From CAVYXZ01 sp965223835 (GTDB lineage Bacteria; Chloroflexota; Anaerolineae; Aggregatilineales; Phototrophicaceae): 64,000 nucleotides of DNA. Position numbers and translations under genes: made by a program. Positions 24,462 to 32,891 of the stretch are shown here, piece after piece (positions within the stretch are counted from its first letter, which is position 1; the number at the start of each line of letters is the position of its first letter). The notes below the pieces were generated by a model, which made no database searches, was not told where the DNA came from, and saw only the letters and a program-made list of their open reading frames with translations. The stretch is taken from positions 1 through 64,000 of the forward strand of contig CBDCXQ010000001.1 in assembly GCA_965223835.1 (NCBI GenBank), in the 5' to 3' direction.

Positions 24462-25328
24462 ATGCCTTCCGCAGTCAGTATGAAGGCGCTTCTGGAAACC
24501 GGCGTACACTTCGGGCATCGTACCCAGAAGTGGAACCCGAAGATGAAGCCCTATATTTTTGCCGAACGCAACGGCATCCACATCATTGACCTGCAACAAA
24601 CCATCGTCAATCTGAACGACTACCATGATATGATCCGCGACATCGTGGTGGACGGCGGCACGGTGATGTTTGTCGGCACCAAACGCCAGGCGCAGGAAAG
24701 TATCGCCCGCGAGGCCGAGCGCTGTAAAATGCCCTACGTCAATCACCGGTGGCTGGGCGGCACGCTCACCAACTGGCGCACCATCCGCGAACGGATTGAT
24801 GCTCTCAAAAAGCTGGAACAACGCCGCGATGCCGGTGAGTTCGAGTTGTTGACGAAAAAAGAGGCATTGATGCTCACCCGCGAAATTGAAAAGCTGCAAT
24901 TGCGGCTGGGTGGCATTCGCGATATGCGGCGGGTGCCAGACATCATGGTCGTCGTGGATACCGTTCGGGAAGCGACGGCGGTCAAAGAAGCCAACATCCT
25001 CGGCATTCCGGTGATGGCGCTGGTGGACACCAATAGTGACCCGGATGATATTGACTATATTATCCCGGCCAATGATGATGCGGTGCGGGCGATCAAATTG
25101 ATTGTGAGCGCGATGGCCGATGCCGTGTTGGAAGGGGTTCAGATCCGGCAGGCTGACCAGGGTGATGAGGACGACGATGAAGCCGAGGTCGACTTCTCAG
25201 CCTACGATGACTACGACGATGATAGTGATGATGACGACGAACAGTATCTGGGTGAATCGACGCTGGCAAAACTGCGTGATTCAAAGTTGTTCGACGATGA
25301 CGACGAAGACGATGATGATGAGGACTAA
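24462..25328 (+). CDS. rpsB: 30S ribosomal protein S2 with an acidic C-terminal tail
   Basis: Canonical S2 features cover residues 1-225: MKALLETGVHFGHRTQKWNP, FVGTKRQAQESI, NHRWLGGTLTNW, LGGIRDMRRVPD, and NSDPDDIDYIIPANDDA. S2 binds the small-subunit head-body junction and is needed for S1 recruitment. Unlike typical S2 (about 230-255 residues) the protein has 288, because of a tail of about 60 residues made almost wholly of Asp and Glu, with a short conserved-looking motif (YLGESTLAKLRDSKLF) between two acidic runs. AGGAG precedes the ATG. tsf follows after 11 bases, the standard rpsB-tsf order. Confidence 0.97.
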   Translation: MPSAVSMKALLETGVHFGHRTQKWNPKMKPYIFAERNGIHIIDLQQTIVNLNDYHDMIRDIVVDGGTVMFVGTKRQAQESIAREAERCKMPYVNHRWLGGTLTNWRTIRERIDALKKLEQRRDAGEFELLTKKEALMLTREIEKLQLRLGGIRDMRRVPDIMVVVDTVREATAVKEANILGIPVMALVDTNSDPDDIDYIIPANDDAVRAIKLIVSAMADAVLEGVQIRQADQGDEDDDEAEVDFSAYDDYDDDSDDDDEQYLGESTLAKLRDSKLFDDDDEDDDDED

Positions 25329-25339
25329 GAGAGGTTAGC

Positions 25340-25975
25340 ATGGCTGTAGAATCATTGGCGCAGAAAGTCAAAATGCTGCGCGATGCCACCGGCGCGGGAC
25401 CAAAAGATTGTAAGACCGCGCTGGAATCCAACAATGGTGACATCGACAAGGCAATGGAATGGCTGCGCGAACGTGGGATTGCGAAAGCTGAGAAAAAGTT
25501 AGGGTCAGATCGGGCGATGAACGAGGGGGTCATCCAGACCTACCAGCATTTCAACAAGCGGCTGGCTGTCATCGTTGAAGTCAATTGCGAGACCGATTTT
25601 GTCGCCAATACCGACGATTTTCAGGAATTTTCCAAGAATCTGGCATTGCATATTGCCAACACTGCGCCCCAGTACGTGCGCCGGGAAGATGTCCCACAGG
25701 CTGTTATTCAGGCCGAACAGGAAATGCAGGTCCGCATCCTGAAACAGGATGAGAAGAACGCCAATAAACCCGACAACATCCTCGAAAAAATCGTTGACGG
25801 GCGCATGGGTAAGTTCTACGAGGACATCGTCCTGATGGAACAGGAATACCTGATGGATGACTCGAAGAAGGTCGCTGATGTGTTGACCGAACTGGTTGCC
25901 AAAGTCGGCGAACGGGTTGAGATTAGCCGGTTTGCCCGGTATGCGCTGGGTGACAATGGAGCCGCCGATGCCTGA
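25340..25975 (+). CDS. tsf: Elongation factor Ts
   Basis: The 211-residue protein is EF-Ts, which recycles EF-Tu from GDP to GTP form. The UBA-like N-terminus is VKMLRDATGAGPKDCKTALE, followed by KAMEWLRERGIAKA and the core motif VEVNCETDFVANTDDF (the TDFV signature). The length is that of the short EF-Ts form (one core subdomain, as in Thermus), ending with ADVLTELVAKVGERVEISRFARY. It is followed by a strong terminator. Confidence 0.97.
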   Translation: MAVESLAQKVKMLRDATGAGPKDCKTALESNNGDIDKAMEWLRERGIAKAEKKLGSDRAMNEGVIQTYQHFNKRLAVIVEVNCETDFVANTDDFQEFSKNLALHIANTAPQYVRREDVPQAVIQAEQEMQVRILKQDEKNANKPDNILEKIVDGRMGKFYEDIVLMEQEYLMDDSKKVADVLTELVAKVGERVEISRFARYALGDNGAADA

Positions 25976-26017
25976 GTCGGGTCATCAGCGAACTCGTGAC
26001 AGGAATTCGTAATCACC

Positions 26018-26050
26018 GAGGGATTAGCTTTTGCTAGTCCCTCTTTTTTT
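26018..26050 (+). terminator. Rho-independent terminator after tsf
   Basis: GAGGGATTAGC (26018-26028) pairs with GCTAGTCCCTC (26033-26043) around a TTTT loop with one T-G pair, followed by seven T. It ends just 24 bases before pyrH, so pyrH is reached by read-through or a promoter hidden here. Confidence 0.9.
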
Positions 26051-26074
26051 GCCTACTTTCTAAAGGAGATGGAT

Positions 26075-26794
26075 ATGGACCAAAAGCCAGTTTACGAGCG
26101 CATTGTCCTCAAACTGAGCGGAGAAGCGCTGGCCGGCGTACATGGTCTGGGCATTGACCCCGACCGCGCTGAAGAAATCGCGATCAAGATTAAGGCGATT
26201 CATGATACCGGTGTGCAGGTTGCGGTGGTGATCGGCGGTGGGAATCTGTGGCGGGGTGCCACTGGTGCAGCACAGGGCATGGACGAACCCACCTCGCATC
26301 ACATCGGCATGATCGGTACGGTGATGAACGGGTTGGCGTTGCAAGATGCGCTGGAACGTCATGGCGTTGTCACGCGGGTGCAGACGGCGGTTCAGATGAA
26401 TTCTGTCGCCGAGCCTTATATCCGCCTGCGGGCGATTCGACATCTGGAAAAAGGACGGGTCGTGATTTTGACAGGCGGGCTGGGTAATCCCTATTTCACG
26501 ACCGATACCGCTGCTGCCCTGCGGGCTTCCGAGATCAAAGCCGACATCGTGATTAAAGCAACCAAAGTCAATGGCGTTTATTCAGCCGACCCCAAACAAT
26601 TCCCGGATGCGATCCGCTATGAGCGCCTTAGCTATCAACAGGTGCTGGATGATCGCTTGCAAGTCATGGATATGACCGCGTTTACCGTCTGCGAAGAAAA
26701 TGCCATGCCGATACTGGTGGTTGATTTCTGGTCGAGTGATGATTTGCTGCGGTCCGTACAAGGCGATCATAGCGTTGGCACGCTGATTAATTAG
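26075..26794 (+). CDS. pyrH: Uridylate kinase (UMP kinase)
   Basis: The 239-residue protein phosphorylates UMP to UDP in pyrimidine synthesis. It shows the amino-acid-kinase fold motifs: IVLKLSGEALAG, VAVVIGGGNLWRG, GMIGTVMNGLALQDALE, LTGGLGNPYFTTDTAA and VYSADPKQFPDA. Of two close ATGs the second (26075) is taken, as AAAGGAG lies six bases before it and directly abuts the first. rpsB-tsf-pyrH is the usual order; frr, normally next, is missing here, replaced by a convergent membrane-protein gene. Confidence 0.97.
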   Translation: MDQKPVYERIVLKLSGEALAGVHGLGIDPDRAEEIAIKIKAIHDTGVQVAVVIGGGNLWRGATGAAQGMDEPTSHHIGMIGTVMNGLALQDALERHGVVTRVQTAVQMNSVAEPYIRLRAIRHLEKGRVVILTGGLGNPYFTTDTAAALRASEIKADIVIKATKVNGVYSADPKQFPDAIRYERLSYQQVLDDRLQVMDMTAFTVCEENAMPILVVDFWSSDDLLRSVQGDHSVGTLIN

Positions 26795-26819
26795 GGTGTG
26801 GTTGATGGGGCTGGGGATC

Positions 26820-27854
26820 TTACGACGCCGGTATTGAAGCACAGCGAAGGGTACGCTCCCCTAGCCCTTGTTGCTGGAACCACCAGCGCGAATCCCTTAT
26901 TGTCAGTTCGTCGTTGGAACCACAAACCAGTTGAAAATATTGTTCGAAAAGGCGATGTTGCGGTGGTAAAGGGACTTGAAACGCCTGCCAGGTCGCGGTG
27001 GGACGGAAGGCGGTGGAGTAAGCGGTTGGCACGTTGCTCGAATATAGATTGTGCGCCAGATAAGCATCCACCAGCCCCAGGTAAAATCCGGCAGGCATTA
27101 TTAGAATGAGCGCGACTACTACACCGGTCAGCCATTTTCGGTTGAATAGTGGCTCCTGCCAGTTCCAGAATAAGGCAAAACCGGCGACCGCCAGCGTGAT
27201 GTTCCAGGGCCAGACGGCATGATTCCAATTGAGGCCCAGCGGTGATAGGGTTAAGAGAATGCCGGTATGCACGCCAAAAACCAGGCATGCTGATAAACGT
27301 CGGGTCGCTGGAAAAAAGGCCAATACGCCTGCCAGCAACTCGGTCAGCGCGATAAGGTAGCCGCCAGTGTTTGAAAACCATTCCGGTGCCAATGGTAATA
27401 ATGAGTTTACAAGCAGCGGGCCAGTGTTATTCAGGAAGCTGGCACTTAACAACTTGTTGCTGCCTGACCAGAACCATAGGGCGATCAAATGAGCGCGACC
27501 AATGATGCGGAGGTGCGGGTTGGGCAAGGTGCTCCATAGCAACACGGTCAGCGAAATAATCTCTGGTTGTAGCCGAATCTGATCAATCAGGATCGCATAG
27601 CCAATCATAGTGGTATGCAAACCGATACCTGCACGGGGACGGATAACGATCAACCCCAAAGACACCAGGAGTAAGCCACCCATATCAACCGGTGGCAGCG
27701 GCAGCAACGGCAACATCGGCGGTGATTGATGAACCTGCCACAGCGGCCAGGTAATCAGTAACGTTAGCCCCTGACAGATAATGACCAGCCAGCGGAATAT
27801 AATCAGCGGATTGTGACCCGCCTGTTCCTTGATTGTGGCACTTATGCTATGCAT
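26820..27854 (-). CDS. Polytopic membrane protein, possibly HTTM/DoxX-like
   Basis: The 344-residue protein has about eight to nine membrane helices and a soluble C-terminal end of about 65 residues. The segment ALWFWSGSNKLLSASFLNN is reminiscent of HTTM/DoxX-type proteins (W.SG..K motif), and NWNHAVWPWNI follows later. Function is unknown. The ATG at 27854 precedes a short soluble N-terminus. It ends 25 bases from pyrH, convergent. Confidence 0.65.
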   Translation of the reverse strand: MHSISATIKEQAGHNPLIIFRWLVIICQGLTLLITWPLWQVHQSPPMLPLLPLPPVDMGGLLLVSLGLIVIRPRAGIGLHTTMIGYAILIDQIRLQPEIISLTVLLWSTLPNPHLRIIGRAHLIALWFWSGSNKLLSASFLNNTGPLLVNSLLPLAPEWFSNTGGYLIALTELLAGVLAFFPATRRLSACLVFGVHTGILLTLSPLGLNWNHAVWPWNITLAVAGFALFWNWQEPLFNRKWLTGVVVALILIMPAGFYLGLVDAYLAHNLYSSNVPTAYSTAFRPTATWQAFQVPLPPQHRLFEQYFQLVCGSNDELTIRDSRWWFQQQGLGERTLRCASIPAS

Positions 27855-27890
27855 AGGGGTAGATTATACCGCCATCGGCGGCTTCGGTTG

Positions 27891-27918
27891 TTGGCGAAAC
27901 TGGAATAATTCGGATAAT
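27891..27918 (+). promoter_or_regulatory. Promoter for the metallophosphoesterase gene
   Basis: TTGGCG (27891-27896), a 16-base spacer and GATAAT (27913-27918), 45 bases before the ATG. Confidence 0.4.
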
Positions 27919-27962
27919 ACGCAGGCATGATCCGTAATACCGACCATCAATGAGGCCCGATT

Positions 27963-28757
27963 ATGACTGAAGCATTGCTCACGTTTGTACAGATCAGCGA
28001 TACACACCTGCACCGCGACCCGACCTATAGCGGAGAATTTACGACCGTGCTGCCGCGTCCCGGCGTCGAAGCGCTGGTTCGGGCGATCAATGAACTGCCC
28101 TTCCCGGTAGATTTTGTGCTGCACACCGGCGACATTATGACCGACCCGGAGGACGATGCCGAATATGAAAAGGCGCGTACAATTTTCAGTGCGCTTCATC
28201 CACCCATTTATTATTTATCCGGGAATCATGATCGATTGAGCGGTGTGCAGCGGGTGCTGTTGGGCCGTGAGACACTCACGCCCTACCTGGATTATGATTT
28301 TGAGCACAATGGCGTACAGATCGTTTGCCTGGATAGCAGCATCAACGAACCGAATACGCACCATGGTTTGCTGGAACCCGACCAACTCGCGTGGTTGGAG
28401 CGCTTATGCTGGGCCGATGATCCACGCCCGCTGGTGGTGGCGGTCCATCATCACGTGCTGCCGTTGGGCGTGCCCTGGCTGGATCCGATTGTGCTAACCA
28501 ATGGTGTCGACCTGCATCACATTCTCTTGCAGGTGCGGCACCGGTTACGCGGGGTGTTTTATGGACACATTCATGAGAATATCGTCACAACGCGTGACGG
28601 CATCAATTATTTCAGCGTGCGTAGCGGCTGGTTCCAAACCCGCACGTGGCATGGTCAAGCCGAGCCTGCCAACGAACCCCTCTATTTCCCCGGTTTTAAT
28701 CTGGTTACGCTCACCACGCAGGATACTTTTGTGCGTGAATATCGCGTTCCCCTCTGA
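27963..28757 (+). CDS. Calcineurin-like metallophosphoesterase (CpdA/3',5'-cyclic-nucleotide phosphodiesterase type)
   Basis: The 264-residue protein has all motifs of the two-metal phosphoesterase core: ISDTHLH (DxH), LHTGDIMTDP (GD), LSGNHDR (GNHD), VVAVHHHVLP (His) and YGHIHEN (GHxH). This set and the length match the CpdA class that hydrolyses cyclic nucleotides or similar phosphodiesters; the true substrate is not known. No signal peptide, so cytoplasmic. It is monocistronic, with about 250 bases before the next gene. Confidence 0.88.
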   Translation: MTEALLTFVQISDTHLHRDPTYSGEFTTVLPRPGVEALVRAINELPFPVDFVLHTGDIMTDPEDDAEYEKARTIFSALHPPIYYLSGNHDRLSGVQRVLLGRETLTPYLDYDFEHNGVQIVCLDSSINEPNTHHGLLEPDQLAWLERLCWADDPRPLVVAVHHHVLPLGVPWLDPIVLTNGVDLHHILLQVRHRLRGVFYGHIHENIVTTRDGINYFSVRSGWFQTRTWHGQAEPANEPLYFPGFNLVTLTTQDTFVREYRVPL

Positions 28758-29006
28758 GTGTTGGCTTAATCTTTTTGTATCTTGAACGTTGCGGCGTCAA
28801 AATCAGGTATATTTGTTAGGATAGTGGCGCAATCTTGCCACTCTGGTCAATACACTGAGGTCTTTACTCAAAGATGCATAATACACAGGTTGTCAGGGCA
28901 CGGTACGCCGCGCAACCGGTTGATAGGGTTTGAGTACGGGCCAGAATGAAATGGCTACACCGTGAAACAGGTTCGATCACTTGCAAACAAACGGCTGGAA
29001 AGCATA

Positions 29007-31544
29007 ATGCATAAAACGGGTTTCATGTTGCTGGCGTTGGTGCTGGCTTTAACCGGCTTTGCGCCGCCCCAACAGACAAATGCTCCTTTGATCTCACTGG
29101 CCGTGACGGCTGGGTATGATGGTCTGTTCCGGGCCAATGAATGGTTCCCGCTGTTCGTTGAAGTTAGCAACGATGGTGGTGATGTGAATGGCCGTCTGGT
29201 GGTGCGCCCAGAGCGGGCTGGCAACGCGTTTACTAATACCTTTAGCACACCCGTCGAAATGCCCGCCGGTTCCCGCAAAACAGTATTTTTGTATGTGACC
29301 GCCCGTAATTTTGCGACCGACGTTCAAGTCGAGTTTATTGATGCTGACGGGGTTGCGCTGCAAATCGCCAGCGCCCCGCTGCGCAGTATTCTGTTTGAAG
29401 ACCAATTGCACGTTGTCCTGACACAATCCAGCGCCGGGTCCGTTGATCTGACGACGGTTGGGACCGGGGGCTACGCTGCCTTCCAGGCGAACTGGACGCT
29501 CGAAAACCTGCCCGACCGGGCGGCGGCCCTCACAGCAATTGACACGCTGGTTTTCAGCGACATCGATACTGGACCGCTATCGCCGGGACAACAACAGGCG
29601 GTGCGCGATTGGCTGGCGGCGGGCGGTCATTTGATCGTAACCGGTGGGGCGAATTGGCAGGCAACCGCAGCCGGATTGGTGGAATTACTGCCGTTGATAC
29701 CGACCAGCAGCGCGACAGTTCCTGACCTGGATGCCTTAACTACACTCAGCGGGAATGTGTCTGGTACATTGCCGGGTGACACCGTCATTGCAACCGGTGC
29801 GCCGTTGGATGTCAATGATGTGCTGATCGCCCACGATGATGGCACACCGCTGTTAGTGCGCCATGACTTTGGCCTCGGCACGGTCGATTATCTAACGACT
29901 GACCCGCTGGCCCAACCGTTGCGGGATTGGGAAAACATCAGCGACCTGTGGTTTACACTGGGGGCAACTATTCATCCTCGCCCCAGTTGGTCACAGGGTT
30001 TCGTCGATTTTGACCGGGCGGCGAGTGCGACCGAAATCTTGCCGGGCCTGAACTTGCTGCCCGATGTGCTACCGCTGTGTGGCTTTTTAGCTTTTTATGT
30101 CATGCTGATCGGTCCCCTGAATTATGTCATCCTGAACCGCTTCAACCGGCGCGAATGGGCCTGGGTATCGATCCCGGTGTTTATCATTATCTTCAGCGGA
30201 CTGGCGTGGCTGGTCGGTTTTAACCTGCGCGGCAACACCGCCACCCTCAGCCGCCTGGCAATTGTGCAATCCTGGCCCGAATCAGATCAGGCTCAGGTGG
30301 ATGGGCTGGTCGGGTTGCTCTCGCCGCGTCGTAGCAATTACACGCTGACGATGAACGATGGGAGCGTCCTGCGGCCCTTCTCACGGTCAGCCCAGTCCAA
30401 TCCGTTTGCCGCCAATATTCAAGCTGGCACCGATATTCAGCAGGCCGAAAGTTTTAGCGCGACCAATTTCACGGTGGATGCCAGCTTTATCGCGACCTTT
30501 AACACCACAACAATCATCGAACGTCCCGACATCAGTGGGCAGGTCTCATTGCTCTATGTCCCGCCCGAATTCGATGATGAGCCGGGACACTGGTCGGTGC
30601 GCGGTTCAGTCCGCAACGATAGTGCCGAAACGCTCCATGATCCGGTCATTCTGGCGCGGGGGGTGAGCCTGGAACTGGAACAAGATCTTGAGCCGGGCGT
30701 GGTGCAACCCTTTGAACTGGCGCTTGACGCCGATACGATTCAACCGGCGGCGCCGTCGGCGTTGGAACGAACCAGCGGGCAGATCGCGCTGCGGCGGAGC
30801 AGCTTCAACCGGTTCGGGTCGCGTGATGTGGGGTCGAGCGAGGCAACTATCAGCGACATTATCGGTGAGGGCAACTACAATAGCCGACTCTTTTTCTCAG
30901 CGCCAGGCGATACCGCCACCGAACAGGAGACGTTCCGGCGGCAGATGTTCCTGTCGGCCATGATGGAAGATCAATTTTTCTCTACGGCGCGTGGCAACAA
31001 TGTTTATCTGGCGGGTTGGTCGGATACGATGCCGCTGGCGACCGAACTAGAAGGGGCGCTATGGGAGCCGTTGGATACGACATTGCATCTGGTCAAGCTC
31101 AATGTGGAGTTTACGCCACCTGCGATTCCGGTTCATATTCGGGCCGATCAATTTACCTGGGTGGCGCTGGAACGCACGGGCTTAACCAGTGACATCGCAC
31201 CCGTCAACGCCGTGATGCAGTCCGGGGATGCAGCCGCGTTCCGGTTTACGCCACTGCCCGACGCGGTGCTGGCGACTGTCGATGAGTTGCATATTGAGCT
31301 TAATTTGAGCACCAACAGCCGCTTTGAGATTCCGATTGAAGTATGGGATTGGCAACGAAGTGAGTGGCAGGTCGTTGATCTGCAACAAGATGAGAATCGC
31401 ACCTCGGTACGACGAGCTACGCTGCGCAATCCCGATCGTTTCCTGGGGCCACAGAACACCGTGCAGGTTCGGGTCAGCGTGGATGAGACTTCCGGCTTTT
31501 TGCGCATCGCACGGTTGGCTATCGAACAACAGGGCGAGTTTTAG
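29007..31544 (+). CDS. Exported membrane protein with GATase1-like and beta domains
   Basis: The 845-residue protein starts with a signal peptide (MHKTGFMLLALVLALTG), then a beta-rich domain (LAVTAGYDGLFRANEWFPLFVEVSN). A class I glutamine-amidotransferase-like fold follows around residues 140-330 (DTLVFSDIDTGPLSPGQQQ, VRDWLAAGGHLIVTGGANW) without the Cys-His pair of active amidotransferases. Two membrane helices lie at about 360-385 and 395-415, then a long beta-rich C-terminal part. Such proteins are commonly found beside ABC, MoxR, DUF58 and VWA genes, as here. The ATG at 29007 was chosen as it begins the signal peptide and has GGAAAG upstream; a GTG at 28962 is in frame but adds a basic leader. 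It heads the large block that runs to 46.35 kb. Confidence 0.8.
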   Translation: MHKTGFMLLALVLALTGFAPPQQTNAPLISLAVTAGYDGLFRANEWFPLFVEVSNDGGDVNGRLVVRPERAGNAFTNTFSTPVEMPAGSRKTVFLYVTARNFATDVQVEFIDADGVALQIASAPLRSILFEDQLHVVLTQSSAGSVDLTTVGTGGYAAFQANWTLENLPDRAAALTAIDTLVFSDIDTGPLSPGQQQAVRDWLAAGGHLIVTGGANWQATAAGLVELLPLIPTSSATVPDLDALTTLSGNVSGTLPGDTVIATGAPLDVNDVLIAHDDGTPLLVRHDFGLGTVDYLTTDPLAQPLRDWENISDLWFTLGATIHPRPSWSQGFVDFDRAASATEILPGLNLLPDVLPLCGFLAFYVMLIGPLNYVILNRFNRREWAWVSIPVFIIIFSGLAWLVGFNLRGNTATLSRLAIVQSWPESDQAQVDGLVGLLSPRRSNYTLTMNDGSVLRPFSRSAQSNPFAANIQAGTDIQQAESFSATNFTVDASFIATFNTTTIIERPDISGQVSLLYVPPEFDDEPGHWSVRGSVRNDSAETLHDPVILARGVSLELEQDLEPGVVQPFELALDADTIQPAAPSALERTSGQIALRRSSFNRFGSRDVGSSEATISDIIGEGNYNSRLFFSAPGDTATEQETFRRQMFLSAMMEDQFFSTARGNNVYLAGWSDTMPLATELEGALWEPLDTTLHLVKLNVEFTPPAIPVHIRADQFTWVALERTGLTSDIAPVNAVMQSGDAAAFRFTPLPDAVLATVDELHIELNLSTNSRFEIPIEVWDWQRSEWQVVDLQQDENRTSVRRATLRNPDRFLGPQNTVQVRVSVDETSGFLRIARLAIEQQGEF

Positions 31545-31581
31545 CTATAATGTAAGGGACAATGGTGAACGAGTAAGAATT

Positions 31582-32538
31582 ATGAGCCTGATTATCGAAA
31601 CCAAAGATCTGATCAAGCGCTACGGCAAATTTACCGCCGTGAATGGCCTGTCGGTGGAGGTGCCGGTTGGGTCCATTTATGGCTTTGTCGGCCCCAATGG
31701 CGCGGGCAAGACAACGACCATGCGCGTTTTGACGACGCTTACCCGACCCAGTGAGGGCAAGGCCTGGGTTGCCGGGCATTCTGTGACCGAGGAACCGCGG
31801 GCAGTGCGGCGGGCGATTGGCTATATGCCCGATGAATTCGGCGTCTATGATGACATGCGCGTGTGGGAATACCTCGATTTTTTTGCCGCTTGCTACGACA
31901 TCCCGGAAAGCGAACGCAAACGCTTGATCGATGACCTGCTGGAACTGGTTGACCTCACGCACCGGCGGGAAGACATGGTTGATAAGCTGAGTCGCGGGAT
32001 GAAGCAACGGCTGTCGCTGGCGCGAACGCTGGCGCATGACCCGGACGTGCTGATTCTGGATGAACCGGCATCCGGGCTGGACCCACGCGCGCGGGTTGAG
32101 ATCCGTGAACTGCTGGTTGAACTGGCTCGAATGGGCAAGACGATCTTTTTCTCATCGCATATTCTGGCTGATGTGAGTGAAATTTGCACCCATATTGGCA
32201 TTGTCGAGGCAGGGCAAATGGTCATTCAGGGTAGCATGGACGACATGCGTGCCCAACTCGAACCGCACCGTGAGATCGTCATAACGGTTCGTGATGATGA
32301 AACCGCCGAACGCGTGAAATCACTGGTGGCGGGGATCGCGAATGTGCTGGACGTCACCATTATTAATCCGGTTGGTGGGCGTTCCCGAGTCCAGATCAAT
32401 TATGAGGGCGATGATGAGGGCGTCGCGGCAATCAATCAGAAGTTGCTGGGCGACGGCATTATGGTATTGGGCTTCAACGAAGAGATCAAGGATCTGGAAG
32501 CCATGTTCATGCGCGTGACCAAAGGCATTGTGACCTAG
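31582..32538 (+). CDS. ABC transporter ATP-binding protein (ABC-2 type)
   Basis: The 318-residue protein has Walker A GPNGAGKTTT, signature LSRGMKQRLS, Walker B VLILDEPASGLDP and the H-loop FFSSHIL. The C-terminal extension of about 90 residues is typical of CcmA/NatA-like exporters. With the permease two genes downstream it would form an ABC-2 export system for an unknown substrate. The ribosome site is weak (GAACGAG). The stop lies one base before the GTG of the pyrophosphatase-like gene. Confidence 0.93.
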   Translation: MSLIIETKDLIKRYGKFTAVNGLSVEVPVGSIYGFVGPNGAGKTTTMRVLTTLTRPSEGKAWVAGHSVTEEPRAVRRAIGYMPDEFGVYDDMRVWEYLDFFAACYDIPESERKRLIDDLLELVDLTHRREDMVDKLSRGMKQRLSLARTLAHDPDVLILDEPASGLDPRARVEIRELLVELARMGKTIFFSSHILADVSEICTHIGIVEAGQMVIQGSMDDMRAQLEPHREIVITVRDDETAERVKSLVAGIANVLDVTIINPVGGRSRVQINYEGDDEGVAAINQKLLGDGIMVLGFNEEIKDLEAMFMRVTKGIVT

Positions 32539-32539
32539 T

Positions 32540-32890
32540 GTGATCGATTTCTGGGCGGCGATTGACCACCTGGTGGCCGAAAGCACCATCGTCATTGATC
32601 GGCCACAGGGTTCGGCTCATCCACGTTTTCCGGATATTATTTACCCGCTGGACTACGGCTATCTGGACGGCACGACCGCGAGTGATGGCGACGGCATTGA
32701 TGTGTGGTTGGGCGCCGGGAACCGAACGCAGGCTACCGGCGTCATCTGTACAGTAGACCTGCATAAAAAGGATGCTGAGATCAAAGTGCTATTGGGTTGT
32801 ACTGTCGTTGATATGCAAACAATCCTGAACTTTTTACGGGCCAATGCGATGGGCTGCACATTACTGGAGCGACCGGCGAAGGACGGATAG
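32540..32890 (+). CDS. Short inorganic pyrophosphatase-like protein
   Basis: The 116-residue protein matches the first two thirds of soluble pyrophosphatase: TIVIDRPQGSAHPRFPDIIY, PLDYGYLDGT and DGDGIDVWLG, where active enzymes have DGDPxDV. The metal-binding pair of Asp in this motif is present, and TVDLHKKDAEIKVL may supply the later acidic residues. It is about 50 residues shorter than the family norm and lacks the C-terminal lysine-rich end. It starts with GTG one base after the ABC ATPase stop and ends one base before the permease, so it is co-translated within the ABC operon. Whether it hydrolyses pyrophosphate is open. Confidence 0.75.
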   Translation: MIDFWAAIDHLVAESTIVIDRPQGSAHPRFPDIIYPLDYGYLDGTTASDGDGIDVWLGAGNRTQATGVICTVDLHKKDAEIKVLLGCTVVDMQTILNFLRANAMGCTLLERPAKDG

Positions 32891-32891
32891 T

